Assembly: GCA_026873275.1 (NCBI GenBank)
Contig: JANTUC010000013.1
Span: 372,001 to 436,000, forward strand
Source of the DNA: Pseudopithomyces maydicus
Lineage: Eukaryota > Ascomycota > Dothideomycetes > Pleosporales > Didymosphaeriaceae
Length of the DNA: 64,000 bases
Reading direction: 5' to 3'
Part shown: positions 21,613-33,409 of the stretch, one piece after another
How the letters are laid out: each line of letters starts with the position of its first letter
Position numbering within the stretch: position 1 is the first letter of the stretch
Position numbers and translations under genes: made by a program
Notes under the pieces: generated by a model
What the model was told of the DNA's origin: nothing
Databases searched by the model: none
What the model saw: only the letters and a program-made list of their open reading frames with translations

Positions 21613-22046
21613 TCAGCGTTCGAAAAGGGCATGGGCATCCGCCCACAAGGCTCTGTCGACCGGGTGTGGGAAGCTGACGTCGTCTATGCAAACCGCCCAG
21701 TCGTGTAGTTGGGAGAGCATGCTATTCCTCTCGGTCTTCTTCAACATCTCCGCCGAGTAGTAGTGGCTGTCAGGATTGAGGCCGTCGCTTTCGTTAATAC
21801 GCTCCGTCTTGCGCCGGTGCAGCTCTACGACAAGTATCCTAGAGTCACGACCTTGCGTCCCATTCCGTCGGGGAGGCCGGCTATTCGTTCTATCTGTGCA
21901 ACAACGGCAGGGAAAACGAGTGTGAAGTTGACTGTATCAGGCCACTGTTCGGGACGGAGGGCGCCGGCATTGCGGTTGCTGATGATGGCCCCGTGGCTTG
22001 CCTTCGAAAATACAAATTGCCATAAGTCATACCATCGAGAGTTCAC
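21613..22046 (-). CDS. Unresolved gene fragment, two frames offset by one base
   Basis: Minus-strand frame one (22046 to about 21825) reads as plausible protein (TVNFTLVFPAVVAQIERIAG, then LPDGMGRK) and then stops. From about 21835 the frame one base back continues (VVELHRRKTERINE, later SQLHDWAVCIDDVSF and ADAHALFER) to a TGA at 21613-21615. A 40-bp GT-AG intron may lie just upstream (about 22086-22047). A missing base near 21840 or an unusual splice would join the halves. No ATG was found, so the 5' end is unknown. I do not recognise the family. It could be a pseudogene or carry a sequence error like those in neighbouring genes. Confidence 0.4.
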
Positions 22047-22086
22047 CTGGGAAATTGCTACTTCCCGTTATCAAGACTAGACTTAC

Positions 22087-22564
22087 ATTGATTGATGTAT
22101 GATTAGTTGGGTTAAATCGAAGTGGTTATTCTTAGATCTGACAGCAAGGCAGTCAGCGCATTGAGGACGAGGATATTGCGGTTAGAGCAATCACTGGACC
22201 CGTCCATGAGTAGTGGTAGTGAGAGCTTAGCTAGGACATCTGAAGACGTTCATGAAATAATATATTTATCGCAAGAACAGATCACAAGTTTTAGCATAGC
22301 TGGCTGTGCTGAAGGTTCAAGCCTGATCATTTGAACATCACATAGATCAGACCGTGGCTGCACCACCACATCCTCATACATCATAAAAGCATTGAGGTAT
22401 CCATAATTAAACGCAGTAAAGAAAAAAGGTAAATAAAAGCATGAAACCAAAATCAAGACAAATAGGCCAGGCCCCGCCAGGACCAGCCAGAGGCAAAACA
22501 TGTCGTCACTGTCATCTGACCATCAAAGTACCAGACTCTCATACGGCTTTCCCTCTCTAACCCC
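22087..22564. other. Intergenic, no gene seen
   Basis: About 480 bp of rather AT-rich sequence before the phospholipase D 3' end. No supported feature, though an upstream exon of the unresolved fragment could lie here. Confidence 0.35.
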
Positions 22565-25176
22565 TCACGTGTAGATACTCTCCGTGTACGAGTTAACCTG
22601 CAACCCCTTCTCCGCCATCTGCTCTTGTTCCAAGAACTTCAACGGCATCCACACCAAGTGCCCTTTCACCCTATCCAACTCTTTCCTCACATCTGCTACC
22701 GGTCTGCTCTTATCGTACAAGTGGCCTTGCTTGTGGTCCTGGTCCTGCTTCGGGTTCGGAGTGAACTCGTCGTAGTCCTTGAAAGTAAGAATGCTGTCGT
22801 CGGGATCCGCATGGAACAAGTCGCGGAAGACTTCCGTGTTCGTGGACGCGCGGGAGGTCCACATGCTCCAGAGCTCGTCGGAAAGCGGGTCGGCTACAAA
22901 GTCGGCTTCCTGGCCTGGCATGGTGTCGTTGGGGACCGGAGGTGGTTGAGCGTTGGGGTCCTCACTGGCGTCGAGAGACTGAGGGGGAGAAGCCCAAGGT
23001 GTTCTCGCCAGAGGACGGAGCGGAGGGTATGTGCGTGACGGCCGGCTCTGAAGGGTTTGCCGTCCATGGTAATGTCCACCTTGTCTGTGTCTTTCATCAC
23101 GATGGACAGCTCCGAGTCGTGGTAACCGAGCTGGCTCCGATCGTTTATGTTAGACGATCCGCAGATAACGTACTCGTCGTCAATGATGCAGACCTTGGCG
23201 TGCACGTAGAGCTCCTCTTGGAAGAAATTGTCTTTCTCCGACTCTGGCTCACCGTGCCACTCTTCGGTGCTCGGCTTCTTATCCGTGAGCATGGCATCGT
23301 CCGCGATGGAATCGGGATCAATGAGCCCGCCTTGGTCGCCGAGACCGACTGATTCTTCCTGCTCACCGACGAATCTACGGCGCTTCTCTGCGGCACGATC
23401 GCGTGCGTCCTGACCGTCGTCGAGAGGCGCTTCGAGTTCCTCGATTTCAGCCTGTTGTAGCTCTTTATAGGTCATGCCTGACTCCTTCTCCTGCTGCTTA
23501 AGCTTGTCGTTCACGTTGAGGCGGTCGTATGAACGCAAGTTGAAAATGAATATGTGGTCTTCGGGATTGACGCCTTGCGCCCTGACCCGCTCGAATATGC
23601 TGTGCTCTCCCCTGCAGATAGATTTGTACTGGTAGTCCATGATCGCTCGTGTTCCTGTAGCTGCATCTTCCCTGAGGTCGCCTGCGAATCCGGGAATGGC
23701 AGGAATCACGATGATAACCCGGAATTTACGGCCTTCTTTACCGGCGCGGACGACAGCATCAACGATAGAACGTCCGATCTGGTTGTGAATTGGACTTTGT
23801 TCTTCACCAGTGGCAGTGATGAAAAACTGATTCTCAATGTAGACGTAGTGCTCTGCTTCTCGGATCAAATCGCAGTATGCTGTCTGAATGCTGTGCTCGG
23901 CAGGTAGGATTCCGCTGCTCCAATCTGCGCTACTGCGTACTACCTGCGCATGTACGGTTCCGCGGTTGTCCAAGTTTTTCGAGCTCAGCGGGGTCAATGG
24001 ATGATGCACGTAGCCACCAACGGGGAATTTGGGTCGCTGCACTCCCACGAGGTCTTCGTCCTCGCCTTCGCGACCCTCAAGCGTAAGCCATTCATATCTC
24101 TTATCGCGCTTGTACTTATCGCGCTTGCAGAAATTCCAGCGGAGAACAAAGTGCTCAGCGATGTCGTATACGCAGGGTCCGATGACACCCATAGCTACAT
24201 CGTGCCATGGCATGCGTCCATACTCTGCTTTACTGAGTTGGTTTGATTTCCAGTCCTCGACGCTTTGGAAGTCCATGATACGGTTATTGTTGAAGTCTTG
24301 TCCAGGGAAAATCTCGTTCTGGACTCCGGACGGATGAACATCGCTTAGCGGGTGCTGCCTGTTATCCCAGCGGCCGTAGCAGAGATCCAACCCACCGATA
24401 AAGGCCACCGCGTAGTCAATCACTAGAAACTTTTCGTGGTGTGCCCAGTAAAACGTCATGTCAGAGGCATTTTCAAACACGTTGTGGTCCGGATGACGCA
24501 TGAGCTTGATGTTTCCATAGCCGGGGGCGTCCTCATCGGTGATTAGGCCCATGATAGCATCCTTGGTGTGTCGGCTGTTGCAAGTAAGCGCAGCTGACAC
24601 TTCTTTGTAGACAACTATGTATATTTTCACGCCTTCTTGCGCCTTCTTCTTTATCAGTGAGTCCAAACGCCATTCCTGGTTGTAAAATGGTGGTCGGCGG
24701 AGAAACTTTCCATGTTAGCACGGACAGTGCGATCCCAGAAAGTACTCACAAGTTCAGGAGAAAGCCACCAATCTTCAATATAAATCGTTTCTTTCGCATT
24801 ATTCAAAGCCTCGGAAACAGCCTTTTTGAAATTTTAGCATTAATGAACTCGATAGTATCAAAGGCTCACTTACCCAAAAGTAATCTCTGCCATCGACATA
24901 CCACTTGATCAAATTGCCATCTCGCTCCGGTGCGAAGCTGTCAAAGCGATGATTCTGGCAAACACGATCCCTCTTCTCGTCTGTCTTCTGTTCGTGCTCT
25001 TCGTCATGTCGGTGGTTCGAGTTGAACAGATTCGCAAACTTCCCCACTTTGTGCTTCGCATGGGTCAATTTGATCTTGGCATCGTAGAGATGGGTGTCTT
25101 TCAGTTTATGCCGCAGGTTTGGGAAGGGATGTTCGATCTTCTCTTTCAAGCCTCGGTCGCCCGCACCATCTGCCAT
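22565..25176 (-). CDS. Phospholipase D, two HKD motifs, with a one-base frame break
   Basis: Exon 1 is 25176-24874, exon 2 is 24821-24750 and exon 3 runs from 24705 to 22565; introns are 52 and 44 bp. The start MADGAGDRGL fits fungal PLDs that lack PX and PH domains. Exon 2 encodes IYIEDWWLSPEL. HKD motif 1 is HHEKFLVID and motif 2 is VHAKVCIIDDE; both are intact. The enzyme hydrolyses phosphatidylcholine to phosphatidic acid and choline. In exon 3 the frame breaks after HLGLLP at a G5 run on the plus strand (22983-22987). One more C on the coding strand would give PPQSLDASEDPNAQPP and the rest of the conserved C-terminus, ending QVNSYTESIYT. Both catalytic motifs precede the break. A sequence error is likely. 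Confidence 0.9.
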
Positions 25177-25907
25177 GTTTGCTGGTTTGGAGGGGTGTGG
25201 AATACCACCCTTAGCGCGTCTTACTTAGTGGGGGGTGAACGGCGGCGCTGGTGAGTTGTTCAGCTTGGAACAGCGGAGGCGCTCGAACATAAAGCACTGC
25301 AGATTACTCGGGTATCCGCAAAACCTGCGCGAAACCTGCATTCACAGTACTGTGATCCTTGGCAGGAAGGTGCCAGGGTGGTGTGGCTGTATGTCAGGCA
25401 CAGCATCGTCCAATGACGTCGATGCCAAGGAACCCCGCTACCCGTGAACCGCTATCCTTGTCCGCTGCACCACAGAGAACTACTAATAACCTTGGAATCG
25501 AGGGTAAGTTCCATGCACTAAAAGAAAATGAAAAGGAGCCATCTCTGATTTATCTGCACTATTCTCCCAGCATTGTATTGTGGCTGGTGAACCCTTCTCT
25601 GGAATGCTGCATATGCCAGCCCTGTAGCTCTCCGGATCACCGTTGCCGAAGGGTGCATGCATCAAGCAATTGCTTATGCCACTTTCGGCTAAATCCAGGA
25701 GATAAGCATTGAATCTCTTTACCGATCCAGCCCAGCGGATTACAGCACGTCATTGGATTCTAGATCTGTGAGTGCACATGACTAGGACTTCCCACCCTTG
25801 TGTTCAAACGTTCCTTTTTCGAAACACAATCGATAAACCCAACCAAGCCACATTACGCCACGCTTTATTTCGAAATTCCCGTCTCAAGAATATAAACGAC
25901 TTGGATC
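25177..25907. other. Intergenic, no gene seen
   Basis: About 730 bp upstream of phospholipase D, presumably its promoter plus the 3' end of the next gene. No supported feature inside. Confidence 0.4.
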
Positions 25908-27314
25908 TCAGAGCAAGTTGTCTGTTGCTCTGACAGGCCAGTACGGACCTTCTGCGATGGGCTCACAAACGTTGCGTACGGCGTCGTCAAATCCCCAGCG
26001 TGATTTCGCTATTGGCAATACATGCTCAAAGCTGAAACCTGTGTTTTTAGCAGCACTGGGGCAGATGAAATAATGCAACGGGGAGTAGTCTACTCCAGCT
26101 TTCTGCAATACAGTTTTCTCCTGTGTTGTAGATAAGTTATACGGGAAGATCAAGGCAAGAAAATACGGGATTACATACATGTGACCACTGTTCTTTCGAC
26201 AGTTGAAAGTTGCTTGTGACGTTCCGAGGGAAGAGTAAGAAATACTCGTCGTAGTGCGTAATTGAAAGATTTACGCCAAGGTCGTGTTTGAGTCTGTACA
26301 CGGGTAGACGAACAGCCTCGAAGAGATTGATGTGCAATCTTTTGCGTTCAAGCTCATTTTCCATCGGCTTGTACGCTGTCATAACCAAGAGCTCTATGTT
26401 GAGTTGCGCTGCTGCGGTCGAATCAATACGCCCAGCAAAATTGCGCATGGTGTCAAAGATGCCGAGCAGGAGATCCTCTTCGCCATTGCGGAGCTCCTTG
26501 TAGAAGCTCATATACGTAGTCAGGTGTTCATATTTAACGCGAATTTGGATGTCGCGGATATGATCAATAGGTGTAAAACCGAGCGGCTGGACATCGCGCG
26601 ATCCGTGAGATGCGATGAAGTTACTAATAGGATCCCGAAAAAGGAAATCCGACAATGCATCTTCTAGTGTGCAGACGGAAAAAGTATTCGATTTGTAGTA
26701 GAATTTCGAGGCGTCTTGCGCGATAGCGTGGCCAAGGTATGCAGGATCAAGTAGCCAGCTGTCAGGGTAGACGATGTTTTCGTCGCGTTCGATGCTATGG
26801 TCTTGTCTAATTGAGTCTTCCGAAACGACGATGAAGGGTTGACTCTGAGTCTGTGAATTATGTTGTTCTGACCTCAGAGGTTTCGGTACATATGTCGAAA
26901 AATGGTATGAGCCTACCGGAATTGGCGCATCTTCGATGTACAAATACTGATATACAAGTTCCCTGAGCTCCTGGGGCAACTTCTCATGCATCATCTTCGT
27001 CAATTGCCTACAATCGGCCTGGGCATGCTCCAAGAGCTGGATTTCGAATTGTTCGTCCAGGTCGTGCCTCTCGTGCCGTAGATCTTGGATCCTAATTAAG
27101 CAGGGCCCTGTTAGAAAAATAAAAAAGCCAAACAAAAGTAAGTTTCTGTAATTTTTGGAATTCAAAAAATAGATTGCAAGGTTTTTGGAACGTTTGCGGT
27201 CATGAATGAATGGAAATATCTATTGTCAAGAACGACTTACTGCTTCATTTTACGTGCAGACTGCTCACTCAGCCACTTCAGCTTCGCCATTGATGCGTCT
27301 AATTCATTCGCCAT
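25908..27314 (-). CDS. Hypothetical protein with coiled coil and F-box-like segment (3 exons)
   Basis: Exon 1 is 27314-27241, exon 2 is 27091-26179 and exon 3 is 26120-25908. Introns are 149 and 58 bp and phases agree, giving 399 residues. The N-terminus (MANELDASMAKLKWLSEQ, continuing through RHERHDLDEQFEIQLLEHAQ) is charged and probably coiled coil. It leads into HEKLPQELRELVYQYLYIED, which resembles the opening of fungal F-box-like proteins. The rest is not recognised; no catalytic motif is visible. Many fungal genomes carry such orphan F-box-like genes, but a role in ubiquitin ligation is only a guess. It shares a 204-bp divergent promoter with PMS1. Confidence 0.75.
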
Positions 27315-27518
27315 AGTGCCTTTCCTCAAGCTTCAATGAGATATCAGTTGCAGGCACATTCAGCCAGTCATTGCACCTGGTGGGGTTAGCAGGTGCCCAT
27401 GTGCTCGCTAAAGCACTAGCCTGGTCGGGATGAGCCTCGGCAAAGTCAGGTGCTTTCGCGTTCGCGTCGGCACGCGTCATCGTCGAAATACACCTCATGT
27501 TCCTGGACATGGGCTGAT
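27315..27518. promoter_or_regulatory. Short divergent promoter, F-box-like gene and PMS1
   Basis: Only 204 bp separate the two ATGs, so both genes must share this promoter region. An open minus-strand frame crosses it but overlaps both genes and is not supported. Confidence 0.5.
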
Positions 27519-30500
27519 ATGGCCACCATCAAACCTATCGAGGGTCGCTCGGTGCATCAAATCCAGTCAGGCCAAGTTATTGTTGATTTGATTTCTGTGT
27601 GCAAAGAGCTTGTTGAGAACAGCGTGGACGCCGGCGCCACTTCAATCGGTATCTCTCATGCCCCACCGTACGGAATGCGCGAAAGCTGACAGTACCCGCA
27701 GAGGTGCGCTTCAAAAACAATGGCCTTGATTCAATAGAAGTCCAGGACAACGGTTCTGGTATCTCTCCGGATGACTACGAGACAATAGCCCTCAAGCACT
27801 ACACCTCCAAACTATCCACCTATGACGACCTCACCTCGTTGCAGACGTTTGGTTTCCGTGGCGAAGCGCTGTCCTCACTATGCGCTCTTTCGAAGTTTCA
27901 CATAATTACGGCTCGAGCCTCCGATGGTCCGAAAGGCACGAAGCTAGAATTCGAGCAATCTGGCAAGCTGAAAGCTACATCGGTCGTCGCGGCAAAGCAG
28001 GGCACAACAGTTGTTGTCGAGACGCTGTTTCATAATCTGCCGGTGAGGCGGAAGGAGCTAGAAAAGAACGTCAAACGCGAATACAACAAGGTCCTCGAAA
28101 TGCTCCAATCCTACGCCTGTATCAGCACAGGCGTAAAGTTCAACGTCAGCAACCAAATTCCAAAAGGGTGCGCTCTGTATCAACAATGACATATAAGTTG
28201 AAACTAATATAGTCACAGAAAGAAGACTGTTGCATTCGCTACGAATTCTAATCCCAGCACGAAAGAAAACCTGACGAACGTTTTCGGATCGAAAGCCCTG
28301 CTGACCTTAATTCCACTCAACTTGAAGTTCGAGATGGATCCTTCAAACCAATCTAGTGCGACCCAGAGTGTAAAAGTTTGGAGTGCCGAAGAAGACGGAT
28401 CCCGCGCTGTTGAGATACTCGGTCATATATCTCGGCCTGTGGTTGGAGAGGGCCGTGGACTACCTGACCGTCAAATGTTCTTTGTCAACTCGCGTCCGTG
28501 TAACCTGCCGCAGGTGAAAAAGGCCTTCAACGAGGTGTACAGGTCGTACAACATGTCACAATCGCCGTTCGTTTTCGCAAATATCAAGCTGGATACAAAC
28601 GCGTATGATGTGAATGTTAGTCCAGACAAACGAACCATCATGCTACACGACCAGGCCGCGTTGCTGGAGAGCTTGAGAGATGCATTGGCTGAACTTTTCG
28701 AGGGTCACGATCAAAGTGTACCTCAGGCACAATTGCTAGGTCAGCGAACACTGTCTGCTTCCACTTCAAAATCGCCTTTGGTACAGCAGCGTTCAAGCAC
28801 AATATTTGATTTAGAAGAGCCGGCAGCACCCGCTCCTATTCCAGAATCTCGTATACTTTCACCCACATCCGTAGAACGATCAGAGTCGCCCGCGGCCAGC
28901 AAGGATACCCTCTTCCTGGATTTGTGAAAGCGAGTCTCATTGAACGATTTGCCGAACGAGATTCGGAGGAGAGAGTCGTGCATGTGCCGACTGGGAAGAA
29001 AAGAAGCCGGTCGTCAATACAAGAAGAGTCCAGCGAGCCTACCACCATCGATCCAAATCCCCAAAGGGAAAGCTCCTCACCGGAACCAAATGGACCAGGT
29101 CAGGTATTACAGCAAAGAGAAGAATCTCCTCTTTTCGAACCTGAAGGCGATACCCCAGTAGTAGAGATTCAACCACGTTCCAGGGCCGTTGAAGACTTCA
29201 ATGCGCGTATACTTTCTCAACAAGAGAAGCATTCGGCAACAAGGTCTCTCCCGCGGATTGCAGAACCGGAGGAGGATCTGACAGAGCACGAAAAGCGAAT
29301 TCCAGCTATAGTTCAGACCCCCCAACGTCTAACGCAGAGTACAATACAGAACGCTTTCGATCGCATGCGGCCAATGCGAACTCCTCTACAGCAAGCTACA
29401 ATCACCGTCGGCAATACTACGACTGTTTCGACTATTGGCAGTGGTAGCGAGTCCCGAGCGTCTAAGCGTGCACGAGTGCATACGCCAAAGTTCTCTCTCA
29501 ATGGTTCTCCCCTGTCGCAAACACCAAAACAGCCGAATTTCCTGAGAGGCCTGCGTAGTTTTGCTGCACCTGGTACGCAGATGGAAGAAAGCGACGAGGA
29601 CGATGAACCTGAACAAGACGCCGCTCTTCCGAATTTGGCTATCCGCTCACCTTCCCCCAGAAAGCGGATATCGTTGCGAGAGTTTGAAATCCCGCGAACA
29701 GATGAGGTTGATGCATCGTCGAGTAATGTTCCACGTGATCCACCATCTGATAGCGATAGTGATATGGCCGAAGAGCCGGAAGCTGCACCTCGTGTTGAAG
29801 AAGATGACTCAGATGACGAGTTTATTGACGAGTCAGAAAAGAAGGCACGCGAGGAAGCAAAGATTGCTAAAATGATTGAAGAAGCTGAAGAGGCAGCGGC
29901 CCGACCTACAGAAGAAAACCTCAAAAGAGCCGCCAAGCTATTCAAGATATCTCAAAAGAAATATTCAACTACCAACTTAGAGCGAGTCATCGAGACTGAC
30001 GCCGAATCTATTGCTACACACCTCCGCAATCTCAACACTGCTTTGAAAGAGGCAGAACTTATCGCGCCGACGAGCACTTCCCACGTAGGCACACCACTTG
30101 ATAGCGAGGACCCCGAAGAGCGCCTCTCTTTGACGGTAACAAAATCCGATTTCAACTCGATGCGCATCATCGGACAATTCAACCTCGGGTTCATCCTCGC
30201 CGTGCGCCCTCCCACCCCTTCATCCCCATCTGCGGATCTATTCATCATCGACCAGCACGCCTCAGACGAAAAGTACAATTTCGAGCGCTTCTCCGAAACG
30301 ACCGTACTCGTCTCTCAGCGTCTCGTGCACCCACATCCCCTCGAGCTCACCGCGGTAGAACAAGAACTTATTCTTTCCAATACACCATCTCTGGCTGCCA
30401 ACGGCTTTGTCGTTGAACGTTCATCGCCTTCTTCAGAAGATGACGAGATAGACGCTCAACCTCGCTTCAGCCTCGTCAGTCTGCCCATGAGCAAAGAAGT

Positions 30501-30870
30501 AACGTTTACCCCGCTTGACCTCTCGGAACTCCTGGCTCTCATTATGGATAACCCTCCATCCTCATCATTATCCACATCACAACATATTCCCCGACCCTCT
30601 AAGATTCGAAAACTGCTGGCCAGTCGGGCGTGTAGAGGGAGCGTGATGATTGGCAAAACGTTGAAGGTGGGGAAGATGGAGGAGATTGTCAAGCATATGG
30701 GAAGTATGGATAAGCCATGGAGCTGTCCACATGGTAGACCGACCATGCGGCATTTGTATGGGTTGGATAAATGGCAAGGGTGGAAAGAAGGAGATGGGGT
30801 CAGTGGTTTAGGAGAAACAAGTATGCAGGTCAATTGGGGGACGTATTTGGAGAGAAGCAGGGAAGAATGA
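27519..30870 (+). CDS. PMS1: DNA mismatch repair protein PMS1 (MutL homologue), with a one-base frame break
   Basis: Exons are 27519-27648, 27702-28167 and 28219-30870; introns are 53 and 51 bp. The GHKL ATPase motifs are intact: LVENSVDAGATSI, DNGSGI and TFGFRGEALSSL. The C-terminal endonuclease site is DQHASDEKYNFE, with SRACRGSVMIGKTL and PWSCPHGRPTMRHL after it. PMS1 pairs with MLH1 as MutL-alpha and nicks DNA during post-replicative mismatch repair. After residues ...ASKDT the frame stops at 28925-28927. Restoring one C at the C3 run 28908-28910 would give DTPLPGFVKASLIERF and join the halves. As written, the endonuclease domain would be lost; a sequence error is the simpler reading. Confidence 0.93.
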
Positions 30871-31223
30871 TTGATGGGTGGAAACAGCGTTATCGGAGTT
30901 GTTTTGTAGAATTTAGATGGTCGGTAGCACCGTCATTGGGCGGTTGGTGTTTGGTGGTTTCAAACGGATACTGAGATTATGTTGTAAAGTATACCCAAAT
31001 CTTGAGTAGTGCCAGAGGTACGTCGAACATCTCACCATGAATAGAACGGAGAGACAAATATTTGGAAGCATTCCCTGTTCGCTACAAACCGGGTTTTGAT
31101 TGGCTATTTCAAGCATTGTGACTGCTTCGAAGAAGGAATATACTTGAATTGAATGTTGGTATAGGTCCTACTAAAAACAACAATCTCTCCCTCAGGAATC
31201 AGAGTTATATCAGCTTCTACAGC
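30871..31223. other. Intergenic between convergent genes
   Basis: About 350 bp between two 3' ends. No supported feature. Confidence 0.45.
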
Positions 31224-32274
31224 TTACTGTCCCCACTTGGAAATCTTGCTGTACGACTTGTGAATGACATCCGTGGACCGCCTCGCAACATTCATACGCT
31301 TCACCAAGTTACCTCCCTCCTCATCTACCTGCACGCACCCATCCACATCCTGCGAAGAGCAAAGCGGAGACAGCGTCTTGGAACTCATGTCGCAGAACTG
31401 GCCATCAGGGCCTATGAAATCAGGACCCCAGGAGGTGGCAGAGTTGCAAAGTTCTGCGGCAGGCTGACTGGTCCAGTTGGACATGATCAGCTGCTCTGTC
31501 ATCCACTGGGGGCGCTCCTTGACGCTTCGCTTGCCGGGTTGGTCTATGTTTGTCAGCTACTGGGTTTCGGCTAGAGGCGTGCAAAGCGTACCTGCTATGG
31601 GGCCATTGTCCGCTCCGTAGATGGTAGGAGCACAAGCATCGTTGCCAATGGTATCTTCGACTTTCTCGCCATAGGCAGAAACATCAAACTTGAGTGCAGC
31701 ACTCTGGATGTCGTTCGTGTGATCTCCATCAAGCCAGGTGCACTTGGGAATGTATTCACCCCCACCTTGCTCGTCGGTCAGTCGTCCAGCAGGCTCAAGA
31801 CTGTTGTACCAATCCTGGCCACATTGGTAGCCGATATCTCCAGTCCAAGCACCACCTCTGGTGCCATCGAACTGCGAGACAGTGATCCAAGCGATGCAGG
31901 TTGCATCATTGTTGTTTGCAACAGAGATGTAGCCTGCTCTGCGACCAGCAACGGACTGGTCTACGACCTTGGTGCAGATACCGCCTGAGTCGATGTCGCA
32001 GCCATCGGATTGGCCTGCGTAGCCATTGCGCTCATCGAAGGCGTAGACATGGCTGATGGAACCACCCTAATCTTGACTCAGAAACACTGATATGTGGGCA
32101 AACTGACAAAACACTTACGAGATCGTCGCCTTCTGCATCTAATGCAGGAAGACCGGCCTTGATGTTCACAGTTGCACCTTCGGGGTTGTCGGTTGGCCAG
32201 TTGCTTTGGAGAAAGCCGATCAGAGTCAGGCCTGTACCAAAGAGGCCAATTGCGTCCACGATAGCTGCAGCCAT
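31224..32274 (-). CDS. Conserved fungal protein of unknown function (3 exons)
   Basis: Exons are 32274-32119, 32066-31592 and 31543-31224; introns are 52 and 48 bp with matching phases, giving 316 residues. The N-terminus (AAAIVDAIGLFGTGLTLIGF) is hydrophobic and could be a signal peptide or anchor. The core is rich in Cys, Trp and Asp, with GGAWTGDIGYQCGQDWY and KCTWLDGDHTNDIQSAALKF. This layout recurs in uncharacterised proteins of many ascomycetes, often predicted to be secreted. No catalytic signature is evident. The tail (KRMNVARRSTDVIHKSYSKI) is basic. Confidence 0.82.
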
Positions 32275-33086
32275 GATGATGCTAGTAAAGAAGGCTTCTG
32301 TGAAGAAGAAGTAGTGGAAGAATTGGTTTCTTGTCTTGTTGTTGAAGTTGCAGGCGATGGTGCTGGAGATTACTGTCTATAACTACCACATACTTATACT
32401 TCTGTGGCCTTCAAGTCATACTCAAAGCTCTCGCACTTCGTTCTGTGGTGTCAAAGCTCTAGTTCGACAGCGGAAATCCGGCATGATGCCAAGTCGATGT
32501 TTTCTGCGGAACGACGAATCATATTTCCACGGTAGATCCACGTTCAGCCCCCATGGGGTTGATATCTCGATCCACGCTACAGAAAGCCCGTGCTTTGTGG
32601 CAGAGAACAAGCAAAGCTGGGCTTAGAATCGCATGAATTTAGGCGACCTTGAAAAGGATCACACTATCACTCCGGGCGTTGAGAAGATGGTTACAGATGA
32701 GGCAGTTCGGCTTGCCTTAGTGTATAGGAAAACGTAGATACGTCATGATATTGCATCTCATATTGTAGCAATTTCCCTAAAGAATCGTCCGTGGGACACT
32801 GGTGCTTACTATTCTTACACTACGGTCCAAATGTAGGTGTTCAGTCATGAATATCCTCGTGGACGTGACTTCCGGAAGGATTGAGAGCAGCATCATCATG
32901 TTTCACTCAGATGTTCTGTGAGCAATGTCCAACTCTGACGAAGGTGGCTTTGCGAGGCAATAGTAGTCGACCCGCGATACAACAATCAGATATAAATTTG
33001 GCAAGATCAGCATTGCAAGTCCATTCACCATCAACTTCAGTTTACAAACAACACAACTTTTTCATCCAACAACTCAAACATCCATA
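32275..33086. other. Intergenic, no gene seen
   Basis: About 810 bp between two divergent genes, so it should hold both promoters. A TATA-like element (GATATAAATTTG) sits about 100 bp before the start of the small secreted protein. Confidence 0.4.
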
Positions 33087-33409
33087 ATGAAGCTTTCTAT
33101 CGGATTGATTACCGTCTTCCTTACGAGCGCCCTCGCTCTTTCTGTCAAACGACAAAACGATATCCCTGGCTGTGAGGAAGGTGATCCAAGTGATGTTAGC
33201 GGTCCATTCCAGTCCCGTAAGTAGTGACGTCGATACGTGTATATTCATAGAACACCGGAGCTCACGTTTCATCAGAGGGCGAGTGCGAAGACGTCTGTTA
33301 CATGACTGAACAATCGGGCGACAGGGTTGGTCAGATTTGCAAGGGGTACTGTGATGGGACCCCTCTAGTCACGGGGGCTGTGGTGTACAACTGCTTTGTC
33401 AAGGAATGA
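33087..33409 (+). CDS. Small cysteine-rich secreted protein (2 exons)
   Basis: Exon 1 is 33087-33216, the intron is 33217-33275 (59 bp) and exon 2 is 33276-33409, giving 87 residues. The N-terminus is a clear signal peptide (MKLSIGLITVFLTSALA), followed by a Lys-Arg site (SVKRQND) suited to Kex2-type processing. The mature part of roughly 65 residues contains six cysteines, enough for three disulfides (GC, EC, VC, IC, YC and NC contexts). It is too short to stand out as an open frame because of its intron. Small secreted cysteine-rich proteins include effectors, antimicrobial peptides and hydrophobin-like proteins; the spacing is not that of a hydrophobin. Function unknown. Confidence 0.82.

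Noticed and set aside
22894..22990. Intron joining the two phospholipase D frames
   Set aside because: CCCCCTCAG could be an acceptor, but the only nearby GT donors would delete the conserved WREHLGLLP segment, so a missing base fits better.
27304..27510. Minus-strand frame over the PMS1 promoter
   Set aside because: It overlaps the first exon of the F-box-like gene and the 204-bp shared promoter, with no motif.
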